From positions 4,836,001 to 4,900,000 of the forward strand of contig OZ023184.1 of assembly GCA_963995505.1 (NCBI GenBank): DNA of 64,000 bases, in the 5' to 3' direction. This stretch comes from Hypericum androsaemum. Lineage: Eukaryota > Streptophyta > Magnoliopsida > Malpighiales > Hypericaceae. Under the pieces are notes generated by a model. The model made no database searches and was not told where the DNA came from. It worked only from the letters and a program-made list of their open reading frames with translations. Below are positions 24,129 to 35,168 of this stretch, piece by piece; positions within the stretch are counted from its first letter, which is position 1, and every line of letters starts with the position of its first letter. Both the position numbers and the translations under genes were made by a program.

Positions 24129-24546
24129 ATATGTTAATATCATGTGTGATGTCCATTTTTTTATTCGCATTCAAATATTTAAATGTTTGCAGATTCAGAT
24201 TTTAAAATCTTATATATTCGGGTATGAAGATTTTTTTTTGAGGAGCGGGTACGAAGATATATGAAGATGGTAAAATATTTAATTCAGATATTTGATTTAA
24301 GAACATACATATTGGTAAAATTATGGGACAAAATATTCACACGATATTTTATTTGCTATGAATAATTTTTGATGACATTTCATTTGAATGAAATCACACA
24401 TAACATGTTGTTTAATACATTAGATAATTTAGATTATTCATATCCAATTTCTATATTTTATATTTTCTTGTTCGGATACTAATACCAAAAAGTATTTGTT
24501 CGAATATTCCAGATAATTAACATTCAAATAATACATTTTCAGTATT
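24129..24546. other. AT-rich spacer
   Basis: No gene, RNA or element recognised between element C and the Cassandra insertion. Confidence 0.6.
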
Positions 24547-24654
24547 GATTCTGTGATACTTCGAAAATGATATGTTTTATCTGAAAGTCTTAAGTGATTT
24601 GATTGGTATTATCCATACAAACAATGTGCACCTTCTTTTCTGGCACACATCTTG

Positions 24655-24715
24655 AGAGAACTCCAAGGTTAAACGCGTTTGGCCTGGAGTAGGATCAGGA
24701 TGGGTGACCTCCTGG
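24655..24715 (+). repeat. 5S rRNA-like segment in Cassandra LTR 1
   Basis: GAGAACTCCAAGGTTAAACG followed by a GGAGTAGGATCAGGATGGG-GTGACCTCCTGGG arrangement matches the 3' two thirds of plant 5S rRNA, where the Pol III internal promoter (box A, intermediate element, box C) lies. It is part of the TRIM and not a genuine 5S gene, because the 5' third and the terminal stem are missing. Confidence 0.85.
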
Positions 24716-24992
24716 GTGCATGCGTGCAAGTGAGGACAAAGCACGCTGGAAAAGACCCGTGTTGGTCTGTGGAGACAGTCGATCAGATCACAAGGCGTTA
24801 CATTTGGTATCAGAGCAAAAATAGTTCTAGGATTGTTCTGTGTTCTGTCTGGCGCGACGAGGACGTCGCGTATTTAAAGAGGAGTGTATGTGATACCCCG
24901 AAAATGATATGTTCTGTATGAAAGCCTTAAGTAATTTGATTAGTACTATCCATACTAACAAGGTGCACTTTCTTTTTTTGCACACACCTTGA

Positions 24993-25060
24993 GAGAACTC
25001 TAAGGTTAAACGTATTTGGCCGGGAGTAGGATCAGAATGGGTGACCTCCTAAGAAGTTTT
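24993..25060 (+). repeat. 5S rRNA-like segment in Cassandra LTR 2
   Basis: Same block as in LTR 1 with a few substitutions (GGATCAGAATGGGTGACC, then CCTAAGAAGTTTTC, which retains more of the normal 5S 3' context than LTR 1 does). Confidence 0.8.
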
Positions 25061-25153
25061 CCAGGGTACATGCAAGTGAGGACAAAGCACGCCGGAGAAG
25101 ATTCGTGTTGGTCTGTGGAGACAGTCGGTCAGATCACGGGGCGTTACAGATTC

Positions 25154-28100
25154 TTTGAAGAGTAAAAGTCTTCAACAAGTGTTACATATACCAAAAATAA
25201 TAATGGTACTAAATATTTAAGGAAAAAAAACTGACAAGTCCTAAGACATACTGTATTCAAATGTCCAGTATTTAGTAAATTAATTCATAAGTTTTAAGAA
25301 ATTGAGTAGTTAATCCTTCTCATTAAGATTATCAAAATACCTTTAACTTACATTAAAACTCTAAAATAATAATTACCCCACCTCACATTAAAAAACTTTA
25401 AAGTCGTAATAAAATTCCCAACATGTGCATTAAAAATAAATAGAAACCGTGCCTTTTCATCTTCAACTCTTGCCTGTTCTTTCCTTCCCTGTATTTGGGG
25501 AATGGGCATAATTGAGCTTATATGTTGCATTTGATCATCTAAGCTTAGGTTTTTAAAAAATTAACCATGAATCGCATTAAGTCAAGAAAGAGTGTCATAC
25601 AACATCTTCATCTGGAATATAACTAAGCTCAGGAGGAATAGCCGTAAGCAACACAGAATAATCATTACCAGAAAGCTCCAACTTGGCTTAAGCCACAGGC
25701 AGCTCTATTAGCATCACTACGAAGATAACCCAACTTGTGAGTAAGGATGAGAACAAATTCGATATTTGTTATCTGTATCCGATATTCAAAATTTGAAATT
25801 TTTTCGGATTCTTGAATAATTTTAAATTCGGATTCCGATACGTATTATCCAAAATAAATATTTCGGACTCGTATACGAATACGGATAATAAAATTGATAT
25901 TTCTAATATCTAAAAATTTTGATTTACAAAGTAAGCCCATTAAATAAAATAAAAATTACAAGTACAGTAAAACTATTCTAAAGTGATATTGTTGGGACTC
26001 GAGAAAAATATCATTTTAGATATGTTATCAGATAAGAGATGTTTACGTTTTAATTCTCCAAAAATGTTAAAATTGAGTTTTTGAACAATAAACACGTAAA
26101 TACCAAAAAATTAGTTTTATTACATACAAATTACCTAAAATTTTGAATTATAGCATTATTCAAATGATATACTCGATTAATATATTTTCTTACAACATGA
26201 TAACGATCACAAAGACCATTCAAAGATTACTGAGAAGATGAATGATGATGTAAAATTCATCAAATAAGCAGATTTAGCACAAACTAATGTCTTACAATAT
26301 TGTTTGAATTCGTAAAATATGTAAAAATATATGTATTTATTCAAAAATATCATATTATGTAAAAATTAGGATTGAGATTTAACACTAAAATTTTCTGATA
26401 AAGTATTAGTTATTACGATAGAGAGGTTATTAAATTTTAATACTAGTCCTGACTCGGGACCAGAATTTTTTTATCAATTTAGAAGAATTATCACTTTAGA
26501 GGAGATCATTTTACAGAGATTTTATTATTGTTATACCTCACACAAAATTAAGCCCATTAAAAATTACAAGTCAAAAAACCCACGAGGCTACCACTACCCT
26601 ATGCCCTGCAAATTTCAACTTCTCCAAACAAAAAAACCTTATTATTTGTCTTCGTCTTAGTAAGATTTTCTCTCTCCCAAAGTTGGAGCCTTTCTCTCTC
26701 CCTCCCAAAAATATCTAGATATTTTTGTTTTGTGGAGCTTATCTTTTTCTTCTTCTTTCCTTCCTCGATTCCTTCATCGGCATCGTCTCCCTACCAGTCA
26801 CCGTCGCTCTCCCTCGCTCGCCTCATCGCAGATCTACCGTCACCTCGTCGCCGTCCCGCCATCCTCTGCATCCCTGTTTCTGTCTCGCCGCCTCACCTCC
26901 GGTCACCTTCTCGGTCAGCTAGACTGCTAGCCGCCACTCCCCGCTACCAGCCCGTCGTCACCATCGCTCAGCCCACCATCGCTCCCCGCTACCAGCCCAT
27001 TGCCGCCTCCACCGTTGCTAATCAGCTCACCGAGACCAGCGCCCAGATCACCGATCCCATCTCACTATCGCTCGTCAGCCTGTCGTCGCATCTATTGTCG
27101 ATTTGTAGCCGTCGTACACCGATCCTAGCTTCCAATTCGACGTCGCCGCTACTCACCGAGATCGCCCGCCACAGATCCTTATTACCGTCCCTCAGATCAT
27201 CATCATCGTTCGTCGTCTGCCGTCCCCGTCACAGATCGTTATCGTCGTCCCTCAGATCGTCATCACCGTCGCCGCAACTCACCGAGACTCGCCTGCCACA
27301 TTACAATCCACCATCCCTCACCTTACCATCTACCGTCCATCATCTGGGCTCCTGTTAGGCCCTTTTGAGTCTGCTGGTGGTCCTGGGGGGGATTGGTCAC
27401 CGCCGATCCCTCCCCGGTTGTTGCTGCTGTTGTTAATTTTTATTTTGTATGTGTTTTTAAGTTTTTACTACGATGTTGCTTTTCTGTGGCTTTTTTCTGT
27501 TGTTTTGTTTGCTGTTTTATTCCTCGAGCCACCTCTGTTTAGTGGCCTCGTTAGATTCTGAATTTGCTTTATCTGTGTATGCTTTTGCTTGGGTCGACTT
27601 TCGCTCGATGCGAGATCTGTTCGGTTCTCGAAACATTGCTTGTTGGTGCAGGTGGATAGCGTTGGCTTGATTGGATTCATTCAATCTTGTCATTCATTTG
27701 CGTGCATCTCGTATGCATTCAAATGCCCACAAGTTCGTGTCTATGATGCGACCTTGTGGTTATTAGTCGTAGCTTGTCTCGGCAGCTTTCGCTTTGGACG
27801 ATCGGCTCGCGTAGCCTCTCGTCCGCCCTTCATCTTCACCCATGCCTCTCTGTCTCCGCTTGGCTTGGTTTTGTGTTCTGTTTTAGCTTCTTCATGATAT
27901 GTTTATATTTTTCTCTTTCTATTTATAATCTGTGTTTTAATATAGGCTTCGTGCCAGCCTTCTAAAAATAAAAATTGAAAAAAATCAGGTTCCCTACGAT
28001 TACCCTAAAAAAAGGCCACTACGATGAATGAGGTTTGGATTTTTCTTTAGTTTTCATGGAGGCTCCGGATTCATTTTTTAACCACGTCATGTTACCTTTT

Positions 28101-28694
28101 TTGTTTTTGAAGACTTGGAAAATTGATAGTTCGAATAATCCGAAAAAAATTCGAATATCGGATATTAGATAGTGGAGAGTTCAGATTCAGATACTAAAAA
28201 TACTTATTCTGATAACTCAAATAGTTAGAATTTCGGATAATTTATACACAGATAATTTGAATACTCACCCTTACTCGTGAACATCGAAACCAACCACTGT
28301 ACTCTGACAAATGGCAATCATTAGTAATAAGTGAGAGTTCCGATCAGATCGAAAGCGGCCGAGGGTGTTTATCGCTAGAGGTTTTTTTACGGGGTAAAGT
28401 GTTTTAATGTGAGTCGAGAATATCTTGGTAATTTTATTAGGTTATAATCTAATTGAATTTGTGAAATAAATTGGTGAGAGAGATTAAGTAGTTCGTTTTC
28501 ATATAACTTAGAGATTAATTTACTAAATACTAAAACTTTGAATATATTATATTAAAATTTAGGGATTTTTGAATTTTTTTTTTCTCTCTCAATATTTAAT
28601 CATATATAAGTGTTACCAAACACTGAACATAATAATAACAAAGGAAATGGGTTTTGTCCGGAAAATAACTTATGCATGCTCAAAACAAAACGAT
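25154..28694. other. AT-rich intergenic region with a possible large TIR element (about 25738-28276)
   Basis: GAGTAAGGATGAG near 25740 and CTCACCCTTACTC near 28264 are inverted partners. The adjacent sequences on both sides are rich in ATTCGGATAT-like motifs, as in some plant hAT-type elements. In between, 26640-27930 is unusually pyrimidine/GC-rich. It contains a 208-aa Ser/Pro/Arg-rich frame (26732-27358) with low-complexity repeats of ACCGAGA/CGCCG and no recognisable domain. It could be captured or simply biased sequence. I see no confirmed gene and no clean target duplication. Confidence 0.35.
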
Positions 28695-28703
28695 CCATCA
28701 ACC

Positions 28704-29155
28704 GGGAGTGGATTGAGCACGGAGTGAAGGAACCGATTCCATACGGTTTGGAGTAAAAGGGGACCGCAGTGGCAAGCGTAGTTATGTGATAATGGCAGGT
28801 GCAGTTATGTGATAATGGCAAACGCAGTTATGTGATAATGGCATGTGTATTTTTGGCAGTGGCAAGTCCCCGTTGATGATAATGGCGCGCGTGGTTTTTT
28901 TCATTTTGGTCCCCCATATTTTAGCATTTTTGCAAAAAGGTCACACTAGCATGCGCAGTTATGTGATAGTGGCATGCATAGTTATGTGATATTGGCATGC
29001 ACAGTTATGCGATAATGGCATTTGTATCCGTCCTGCGTTTGTGCGTGGTTTTTTTCATTTTGGTCCCTATATTTTAGCGCGTTTGCAAAAAAGTCCCCGC
29101 GTGTCTTCATTCCGAACGGTTCGGAATCTGAGCATTCCGTGCCCAATCCAGACCC
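28704..29155. mobile_element. MULE-type MITE in the 2-Cys peroxiredoxin promoter, with internal minisatellite
   Basis: Inverted termini GGGAGTGGATTGAGCACGGA (left) and GGGTCTGGATTGGGCACGGA (right, reverse complement) continue into a shared GATTCC-ACGGTT block. The 9-bp target duplication CCATCAACC is exact at 28695-28703 and 29156-29164. The family differs from the GGGAAAAG MULEs. The interior has two clusters of a 23-bp repeat (GTAGTTATGTGATAATGGCA type) at 28771-28839 and about 28950-29015. A duplicated block GTGGTTTTTTTCATTTTGGT occurs near 28890 and 29044. It ends 125 bp before the start codon of the next gene, so it forms much of the proximal promoter. Confidence 0.85.
28771..29015 (+). 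repeat. 23-bp minisatellite inside the promoter MITE
   Basis: Three head-to-tail units at 28771-28793, 28794-28816 and 28817-28839, each with core GTTATGTGATAATGGCA. Three more diverged units of 23-24 bp follow at about 28950-29015 after a spacer. Confidence 0.85.
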
Positions 29156-29280
29156 CCATCAACCAACCAACTAACCAACCAACCACAAAGGGAAGTGCCT
29201 CCCATTTTATTATCTGCTCACCCCTTTCTCCACCTCACACACACTCGCTCACTCACTAAACTAGTTTGAGAGAGAGAGAG

Positions 29281-31289
29281 ATGGCTTGCTCTGCGGCTAC
29301 TTCAACGACCGCGCTCCTAGCTAGAGCGGCGGCCGCCAAGTCAATGCCCAGGCCCACCGGCGGCCCGCGTGCACTGTCCCTCCCGAGCCCATTCCTCACC
29401 CCGCGCCTCGCCTCACGCGCTCCCTCCTCCCGACGCGCCCGCTCCCTCAACTCCCTCGTCGTCAGAGCCACCGTCAGTTCCCCCTCTCTCTTTTTTATTA
29501 TTTATTTTTTTGTTTTTAAGTTACACAATCTCTACATTTTGATTAGGGTTTCCGTGTTGCTGAAATTTGCAGAGCGAATTGCCGTTGGTGGGTAACGTAG
29601 CGCCGGATTTCGAGGCCGAGGCGGTCTTCGACCAGGAGTTCATCAATGTAATTTTGGAGAATTCTAAATCTTTTTTTTTAATATTTATTATTCCCTTTTT
29701 TAATTTGGTATTTGGGGGGTCTTAATAGGTTAAGCTATCGGATTACATTGGGAAGAAGTACGTGATTCTGTTTTTCTACCCGTTGGACTTCACATTTGTC
29801 TGCCCCACAGGTTTGTTTTGGTGGTCTTTGTCCTTGCTTGATTCGGAGAGGATCCGGGTTCGGGTTCGGGTTCGGGTTCGGGTTCGGGTGTGGTTGTTTC
29901 TTTTACTTTCTGTAGTGGTCGAGCTTTGGTGTTGTGTGCAGAGATTACGGCGTTCAGTGACCGCCACGGGGAGTTCGAGAAGCTCGGCACCGAGATATTG
30001 GGGGTCTCTATTGACAGCGTGGTGAGTTACTGTGTTATTACCTGTTGTGGGTGTCTGTAGCTCTGTTTGACTTTCGAGCTGTGCGTTGTGCTCGGTTTGG
30101 ATAAGCTTCGTGCTCCCGTAAAATGGTTGTTTGTTCATTTGGTGGGTTATCAGATTACCATATGGAGGTTTTCCGGGCTTAGTAAAACATATGTGAGCTG
30201 TTGGATATTTGCCATAGCGGTGCCGTTTCAACGTGGCATTATAGGGAGTGTCATTTTCCTTTTGGTTTTCTTTGAAGGGAGTTTATTTCTGCAACTTTGT
30301 TGTGTGTCAGACACTCTCGGATGCCCGGGAAGGAAAGTAATCCGTAGAATGGGATGGGGGAACTGATTATGCAAATGATTCCAGGCAATAAGGAATACTA
30401 CTTTCTGCTGCCGCTGCATTGATATTTGATTCATCTTCCCATCGCATGCATAAACAATGGCATTGTTAATCTGCAATAAATATTCGACCTAGTTGCGACA
30501 GGTCCATTTAAATCGATGACACGCGTGTGAAAATGCATCCCTAATCTGGTTGCTTTGGCAGGATCTATTTCTGTTTTTATCCTTTGTTGATGCCCTGTTG
30601 AATTTGGAATTCGGGACTAAGTTCTTTCTCTCCATCTGTTCCCTTTTTAGTTCTCGCACCTGGCATGGGTCCAAACTGATAGGAAGTCAGGTGGCCTTGG
30701 AGATTTGAATTACCCGTTGGTTTCAGATGTCACCAAATCAATCTCAAAGTCTTTCGGAGTTTTGATCCCAGATCAGGTATGAACGAGACACATTTTTTTG
30801 GGTCGAGTTGTCTTCTTTTTTTTTTTTTTGATAAACTTTTGGTAGCATTTGATACTCGAATCACATAATAGTAGCAGCAGCAGCCTTTAAACCTTCGCCA
30901 TACTGCATCTCTTTGTCCATGCTTTCTCTTAGAAATTGTTGATTCAATGCCAGGGAATTGCTCTGAGAGGACTGTTCATTATTGACAAAGAAGGAGTGAT
31001 CCAACACTCCACCATTAACAATCTCGCCATTGGACGTAGTGTCGACGAGACCTTGAGGACACTCCAGGTGATTATTTTTCTACCTTAATCATATCATCCA
31101 GCTCCTGTGTTGACGGAGCAAAAGGATGTTCAGTCGACATTCTTAACCGTTCATCACCCCTTCGGTTTGCAGGCCTTGAAGTACGTGCAGGATAACCCGG
31201 ATGAAGTTTGCCCCGCCGGGTGGAAGCCTGGGGACAAGTCCATGAAGCCGGACCCAAAACTTAGCAAGGATTACTTTGCAGCGATATAG
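29281..31289 (+). CDS. BAS1: Chloroplast 2-Cys peroxiredoxin (BAS1 type), seven exons
   Basis: Spliced CDS: 29281-29472, 29573-29647, 29729-29810, 29942-30021, 30651-30776, 30954-31067 and 31173-31289; 786 nt, 261 aa. All introns are GT/AG and phases agree. The first about 64 residues are Ser/Ala/Arg-rich without acidic residues, a typical plastid transit peptide. The mature enzyme starts near [20 protein letters not shown]. The peroxidatic Cys is in [12 protein letters not shown] (about C114) and the resolving Cys in [11 protein letters not shown] (about C236). The [13 protein letters not shown] and [14 protein letters not shown] stretches and the C-terminal YFAAI helix complete a typical 2-Cys Prx. 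It reduces H2O2 and alkyl hydroperoxides in the stroma, with electrons from thioredoxins/NTRC. A MULE-type MITE sits directly upstream, and the helicase gene downstream is convergent. Confidence 0.97.
29855..29890 (+). repeat. CGGGTT hexamer repeat in BAS1 intron 3
   Basis: Five perfect CGGGTT units (29855-29884) plus a sixth CGGGTG. It lies entirely inside the intron between exons 3 and 4. Confidence 0.9.
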
Positions 31290-32525
31290 AGGCCACAGCA
31301 TGGAGTAGTTCATAAGATCCGAGTACCTGTGGGGCTGTATAACATTCTTTTTCTTCAATGTAATGCTTTTCTTAGACGTCAGTTTAGAAGAGTCGTTTCT
31401 TAAATAAGAATCGGTGGTGGTTGGATGAGACTCATACTTTGGATCTATTAAGCGGCCATTTTTTTCCTCAACATTCTGTTGTCTACTACTTTTGTGGATC
31501 CACAGGTTTTGCTCACTAGATTAACGATAGTGGAAGCTTGAGAAGATCATTTTAAATGCATATTTCCGTCGCTGGATATTCTAATCTTTTGAATTATGTT
31601 TTATAATTAAATAAAAAAACTTCTCTTGATTATCATATTTGATAAAGCGGCACCTAAACTATTTCTTGCTAAATTGTTTTTTCTTTTTTCATATTATATA
31701 CTGTCGTAAAGTTTGACACAACCAATTATTAGAGGTAAGTAAATGGTTTGGACCGAACCAATTCAGACCAAGCTGCGAAAATCGAAAATCAAATTTAGGG
31801 AAATACGAGAACCAGAGCAATCCATTCACGCTTTGAATCTGGACAAGAATCAAACTAAAACTTATTGAACTGAAATACTCACTCTTAAATGTCATTAAGA
31901 AATAGCAATAAAAACCAAACCTCCAAAAAAGTTTTCATTGAACACTAAGATTCAAATTTCCAATACAACTAATATCTAAGAGTACCGATGAGATGACTTG
32001 ATCTTAATCCGGTAGATAAGGAGGAGAGGCAACTTTACCCATGTAAAATCTATAGCTAATTTTATAATAAAATGCTAAACAAAAAGAGGAAAAAGATAAT
32101 TAGAGAAATGAGGAACAAAGAAAATAAATTCAATAAATTATGAAGAGAAAAAATGAAATCTAGTAAGGGAACAACAATATTATTATATGTATGTGGTCCG
32201 GTACAAATTGAAAATTTATTGTTTTGGTCTGATTCTTCCTGGTCAGAACCTAGAATCAATATTTTCGTCTTGGAGGAACAAGATTGGACCAGATTTTTTT
32301 TTTGAATCTGGTTCTGGACCAAGTTGGTCCAGTTTCATGGTTTGTGATTTTTCTCTCACCCTACCAAAAAGCGGTATTCGGTATTCGAAATTTCAGGATC
32401 GGTAACGTACGTTCTCGAGACCATGTCCTCTCTCTATTTTAAGAAGAGAAACCAAGAGAGCAAACTCAATAACGGACTCCTCATCCATCCAAAATCCCTA
32501 TCTATACAGAAAATGCTACAAAATT
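31290..32525. other. Convergent 3' region between BAS1 and helicase genes
   Basis: The first about 200 bp should be BAS1 3' UTR. The middle (31730-32360) contains repeated GGACC/GGTTTGGACC-like words in both orientations, hinting at an old foldback element. 32360-32400 shows the GGTATTCGGTATTCGAAATT motif of the repeat family found at 35.8 and 63.9 kb. No gene supported. Confidence 0.45.
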
Positions 32526-35168
32526 TTACAGCAAGTCCGCAGCCCGGAGTGCTGCCTGGAAATCTTCCTCGCTCTCCCAAGATGGGACCTGAATCAGGAG
32601 GCAATAAGAGAGAGAGTGCTTGTTAGACTCGGACAAGGACCTGGGACGACAATCATCAATTACTTCTTCTTGACATTCAAATTCGGGAAGCTCAAACAAA
32701 GAACGTTATCTTTTCGACTCAGGGCCTCGTCTTACCTCTGCAACAGGATGACCAAAATACTTCTCGATTTTTTCCATGATCATTTTGTCATCTTCCGTCA
32801 TCAAAAAGTTAAACACCGCACCTGTATGTAAATCCACAAAACAACATCACTCTTCAATTTTCTAAAGCACATCACATAAACTATTGGCTCAACTCGTTCA
32901 TTTTCTAAAACATTCACCTTTGCGGCCAAACCGCCCTGCCCTGCCAATCCTATGAAGATACAATTCGTAATCTGGTTCTGTCCAGTCTCCATACTTCACC
33001 GGAAGATCAAAGTTAACCACCAAATTGACCTGCACAAGCAGCAGCATGCATCACGGTCAGCCCGCAGTCACTAGTTAGGCTAATAAGTCTCTGTATCTAA
33101 ATAAAGCTTAGGTCAAGTAAAAACCTTCTGTTGGTCAAAACCCCGGGCAAGAAGATCGGTAGTTATGAGAACTTGAGTTAATCCATCTTTAAATTCTTTC
33201 ACAATCTTGTCTCGATCTTCAGGGGTTAAAGCCCCATGGATAGTGGTAACTTCATAGCCTAAATTAACAAGTGCTTCGTGAAGCGATCCTGCACTTCGTT
33301 TTGTCCTGACAAATATAATTGTCTGGCCCAGCCTCTCTCCAAACTCTAATATCTTATCTTTTATAACTAGAATCTTTGCAAGCTCGTCGGGGCAATGCAC
33401 CTTGTATTGCTTTAGAGCATCCAGGGATAGTTCTTCTTTCTTCACAAAAAGCTGATTGTGCTCCTTTTTTACAACTCTTGATACAAAATCCTTCACAACC
33501 TCATTAAACGTGGCAGAAAATAAAAGGACCTGAGAATAAGTAAGAGGTAAATCATCCCATCAAACATCCATCATTTATCCAAAAGGAAACAATGTAGATT
33601 TTTTTTCTGAGACAGGGCGTGTGTTTAAAGGTGTTTGACAAACCTGACAGTTTCTATTGACTCTTTCAATGTCCTTCATTATTCTTACCGAATCATCTTG
33701 AAAACCATCCTGGGTGAGTCAAAGTCAAGGTTGAGCAAAGCGGAATAATATTTTGTGAAGAATAATTAGCATGCATACAGGACAGTGCCGGATGCAGCCT
33801 ATAATTCATGTGTATAGTGTATACTATAGTTCTGTCATCTAAATGCACAAGTACGAACTAATTGAATACTTGTCCTAGAGATTACTCGAATTAGGTTACT
33901 ATTTGCATAGAGAAGCAAATTCACAACTCGAAGTTTCAGATTATCCTTTTCTTGCAATAGATACTGGTAGAAAAGTGTTGCTAGATTTATACCGTCGGAT
34001 ATTTCATATAGGATTACTGGGGAATCGAGCCAAAGCACATGGTTTCATAAAAGCGTATGATTTTTCCGATCTAAATAAAGCAAGTTTTACATTTTTTACA
34101 TGAAGAATATTTGGCTATGGTGTCAATACAGGTAGGAGAAGACTATGGTGTCAGCCACGAAAATGTAAATAAGCAAGCTCTTGAGCTGAATAAACGCTCT
34201 TGAAGGGTGTTCACAAATCCAATCTGTTGCAAGGAGAAAGCCAAAGAGTATCTATCTACTTGGCATGCAAAGGATGCAGTGGAAAGAAAATATTTGCAAT
34301 CCAATCATACATGAACAACAAAGAAAGGGCGGGTTATGTATGTATGTATTATGTACCTTGGCGAGCATGTGATCAGCCTCGTCAAAGACAAGAACTTTGA
34401 TGTCAGAAACGCTCAACTTCCTCTGGGTCATCAACCTCTTGACAGTGCCTGGGGTGCCAATCACAACTTGGGCCATGATAGGGGGTTGAGAACGGGACCT
34501 GTTGTCGCCGGGGGCGTCCATGGGCACTGCAAGACTGGAGGTTATTCCAGTGTACTTGGCCATCTTGCGAAGCACTTCGTCATTCTGGATGGAGAGCTCG
34601 CGGGTGGGGCAAATGCAGAGGGCCTGGGGGCGTTTGAGGTTGGGGTTGACGCGGCAGAGCATGCCGAGGACGAAACAAGTGGTCTTGCCAGAGCCGTTGT
34701 GGGCCTGGGCGATGAGGTCCTTGAAGGGAGGGGTGAGGATCATGGGGAGGCTAATGGCCTGGATCTTGCTGGGCTTCTGGAACTTCATCTCCACGTAGAC
34801 GCCCTTGATCAGCTCCGGAGATAGGTTCAGATCCTCGAAGGTGGCCGCGGAGGTGTAGGGCGTATCCCCGGTTGTAACCTTAAGAAACAAAAAAAAAAAC
34901 TCCTCAGTCTCTTTGTAAAGCAAACCCTAGGCCTAGATGGAGGTGGAGGAGGAGCGCTTACTGCCTGGATATTGGAGTCGTCGGGGTCGTCGAGAGTCGG
35001 GGTTGGGTCGTCTTCCTTGATTGAGAGGTTCTGCACTTTGGAGACCTCTTTCTCCACCGCTTCTTCTTGGGTGGATTTGGACTTGGCGGCGGCGTCTTCT
35101 TCCTCCTCCTCGGCCAAGTCGCCCCATGATCGCTTAGGCTCTGAGGCGGCGGCGGACGTCTCAGCCAT
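32526..35168 (-). CDS. RH38: DEAD-box ATP-dependent RNA helicase, DBP5/LOS4 (RH38) type, seven exons
   Basis: Spliced CDS on the minus strand: 35168-34962, 34878-34357, 33709-33644, 33529-33125, 33029-32918, 32821-32736 and 32588-32526; 1461 nt, 486 aa. Phases are consistent. The acidic N-terminus (about 69 aa, [11 protein letters not shown]) precedes the Q motif ([11 protein letters not shown]), motif I AHNGSGKT, Ia PTRELS, Ib [40 protein letters not shown] and [12 protein letters not shown]. The C-terminus ends [20 protein letters not shown]. The [18 protein letters not shown] junction and the C-terminus are specific to the DBP5/DDX19 branch. This nuclear-pore helicase remodels mRNPs on the cytoplasmic side during mRNA export, and Arabidopsis LOS4 mutants are temperature-sensitive. 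Length fits (Arabidopsis LOS4 about 496 aa). Motif I has AHNGSGKT, as in DBP5, instead of AxTGSGKT. It looks intact. Confidence 0.95.

Larger units (their letters stand above)
24552..25148 (+). mobile_element. Cassandra-type TRIM retrotransposon with 5S-rRNA-like LTRs, complete
   Basis: Two direct LTRs (24552-24802, 251 bp; 24889-25148, 260 bp) each begin TGTGATAC(T/C)(T/C)CGAAAATGA and end GGCGTTACA. The first LTR is followed at once by the initiator-Met tRNA primer-binding site TGGTATCAGAGC (24805-24816). A purine-rich AAAGAGGAGTG precedes the second LTR. The 5-bp target duplication GATTC is exact at 24547-24551 and 25149-25153. Between the LTRs lie only 86 bp without coding capacity. Both LTRs contain a 5S-rRNA-like block including GGATGGGTGACCTCCT or a one-base variant. 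These are the defining features of Cassandra TRIMs, which are widespread in vascular plants and rely on proteins from other elements. Confidence 0.96.

Noticed and set aside
24655..25060. Two genuine 5S rRNA genes
   Set aside because: Both blocks lie inside matched LTRs with a PBS and target duplication, and lack the 5' third of 5S; they belong to a Cassandra element.
26732..27358. 208-aa protein-coding gene
   Set aside because: Low-complexity Ser/Pro/Arg composition, no domain, no exon-like context; kept only as part of a tentative element.
28771..29015. CRISPR-like repeat array
   Set aside because: Head-to-tail 23-bp units without unique spacers, inside a plant MITE; an ordinary minisatellite.
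34336..34824. 162-aa and 98-aa open frames on the + strand
   Set aside because: They are antisense shadows of helicase exon 2, whose minus-strand reading carries the DEAD-box motifs.
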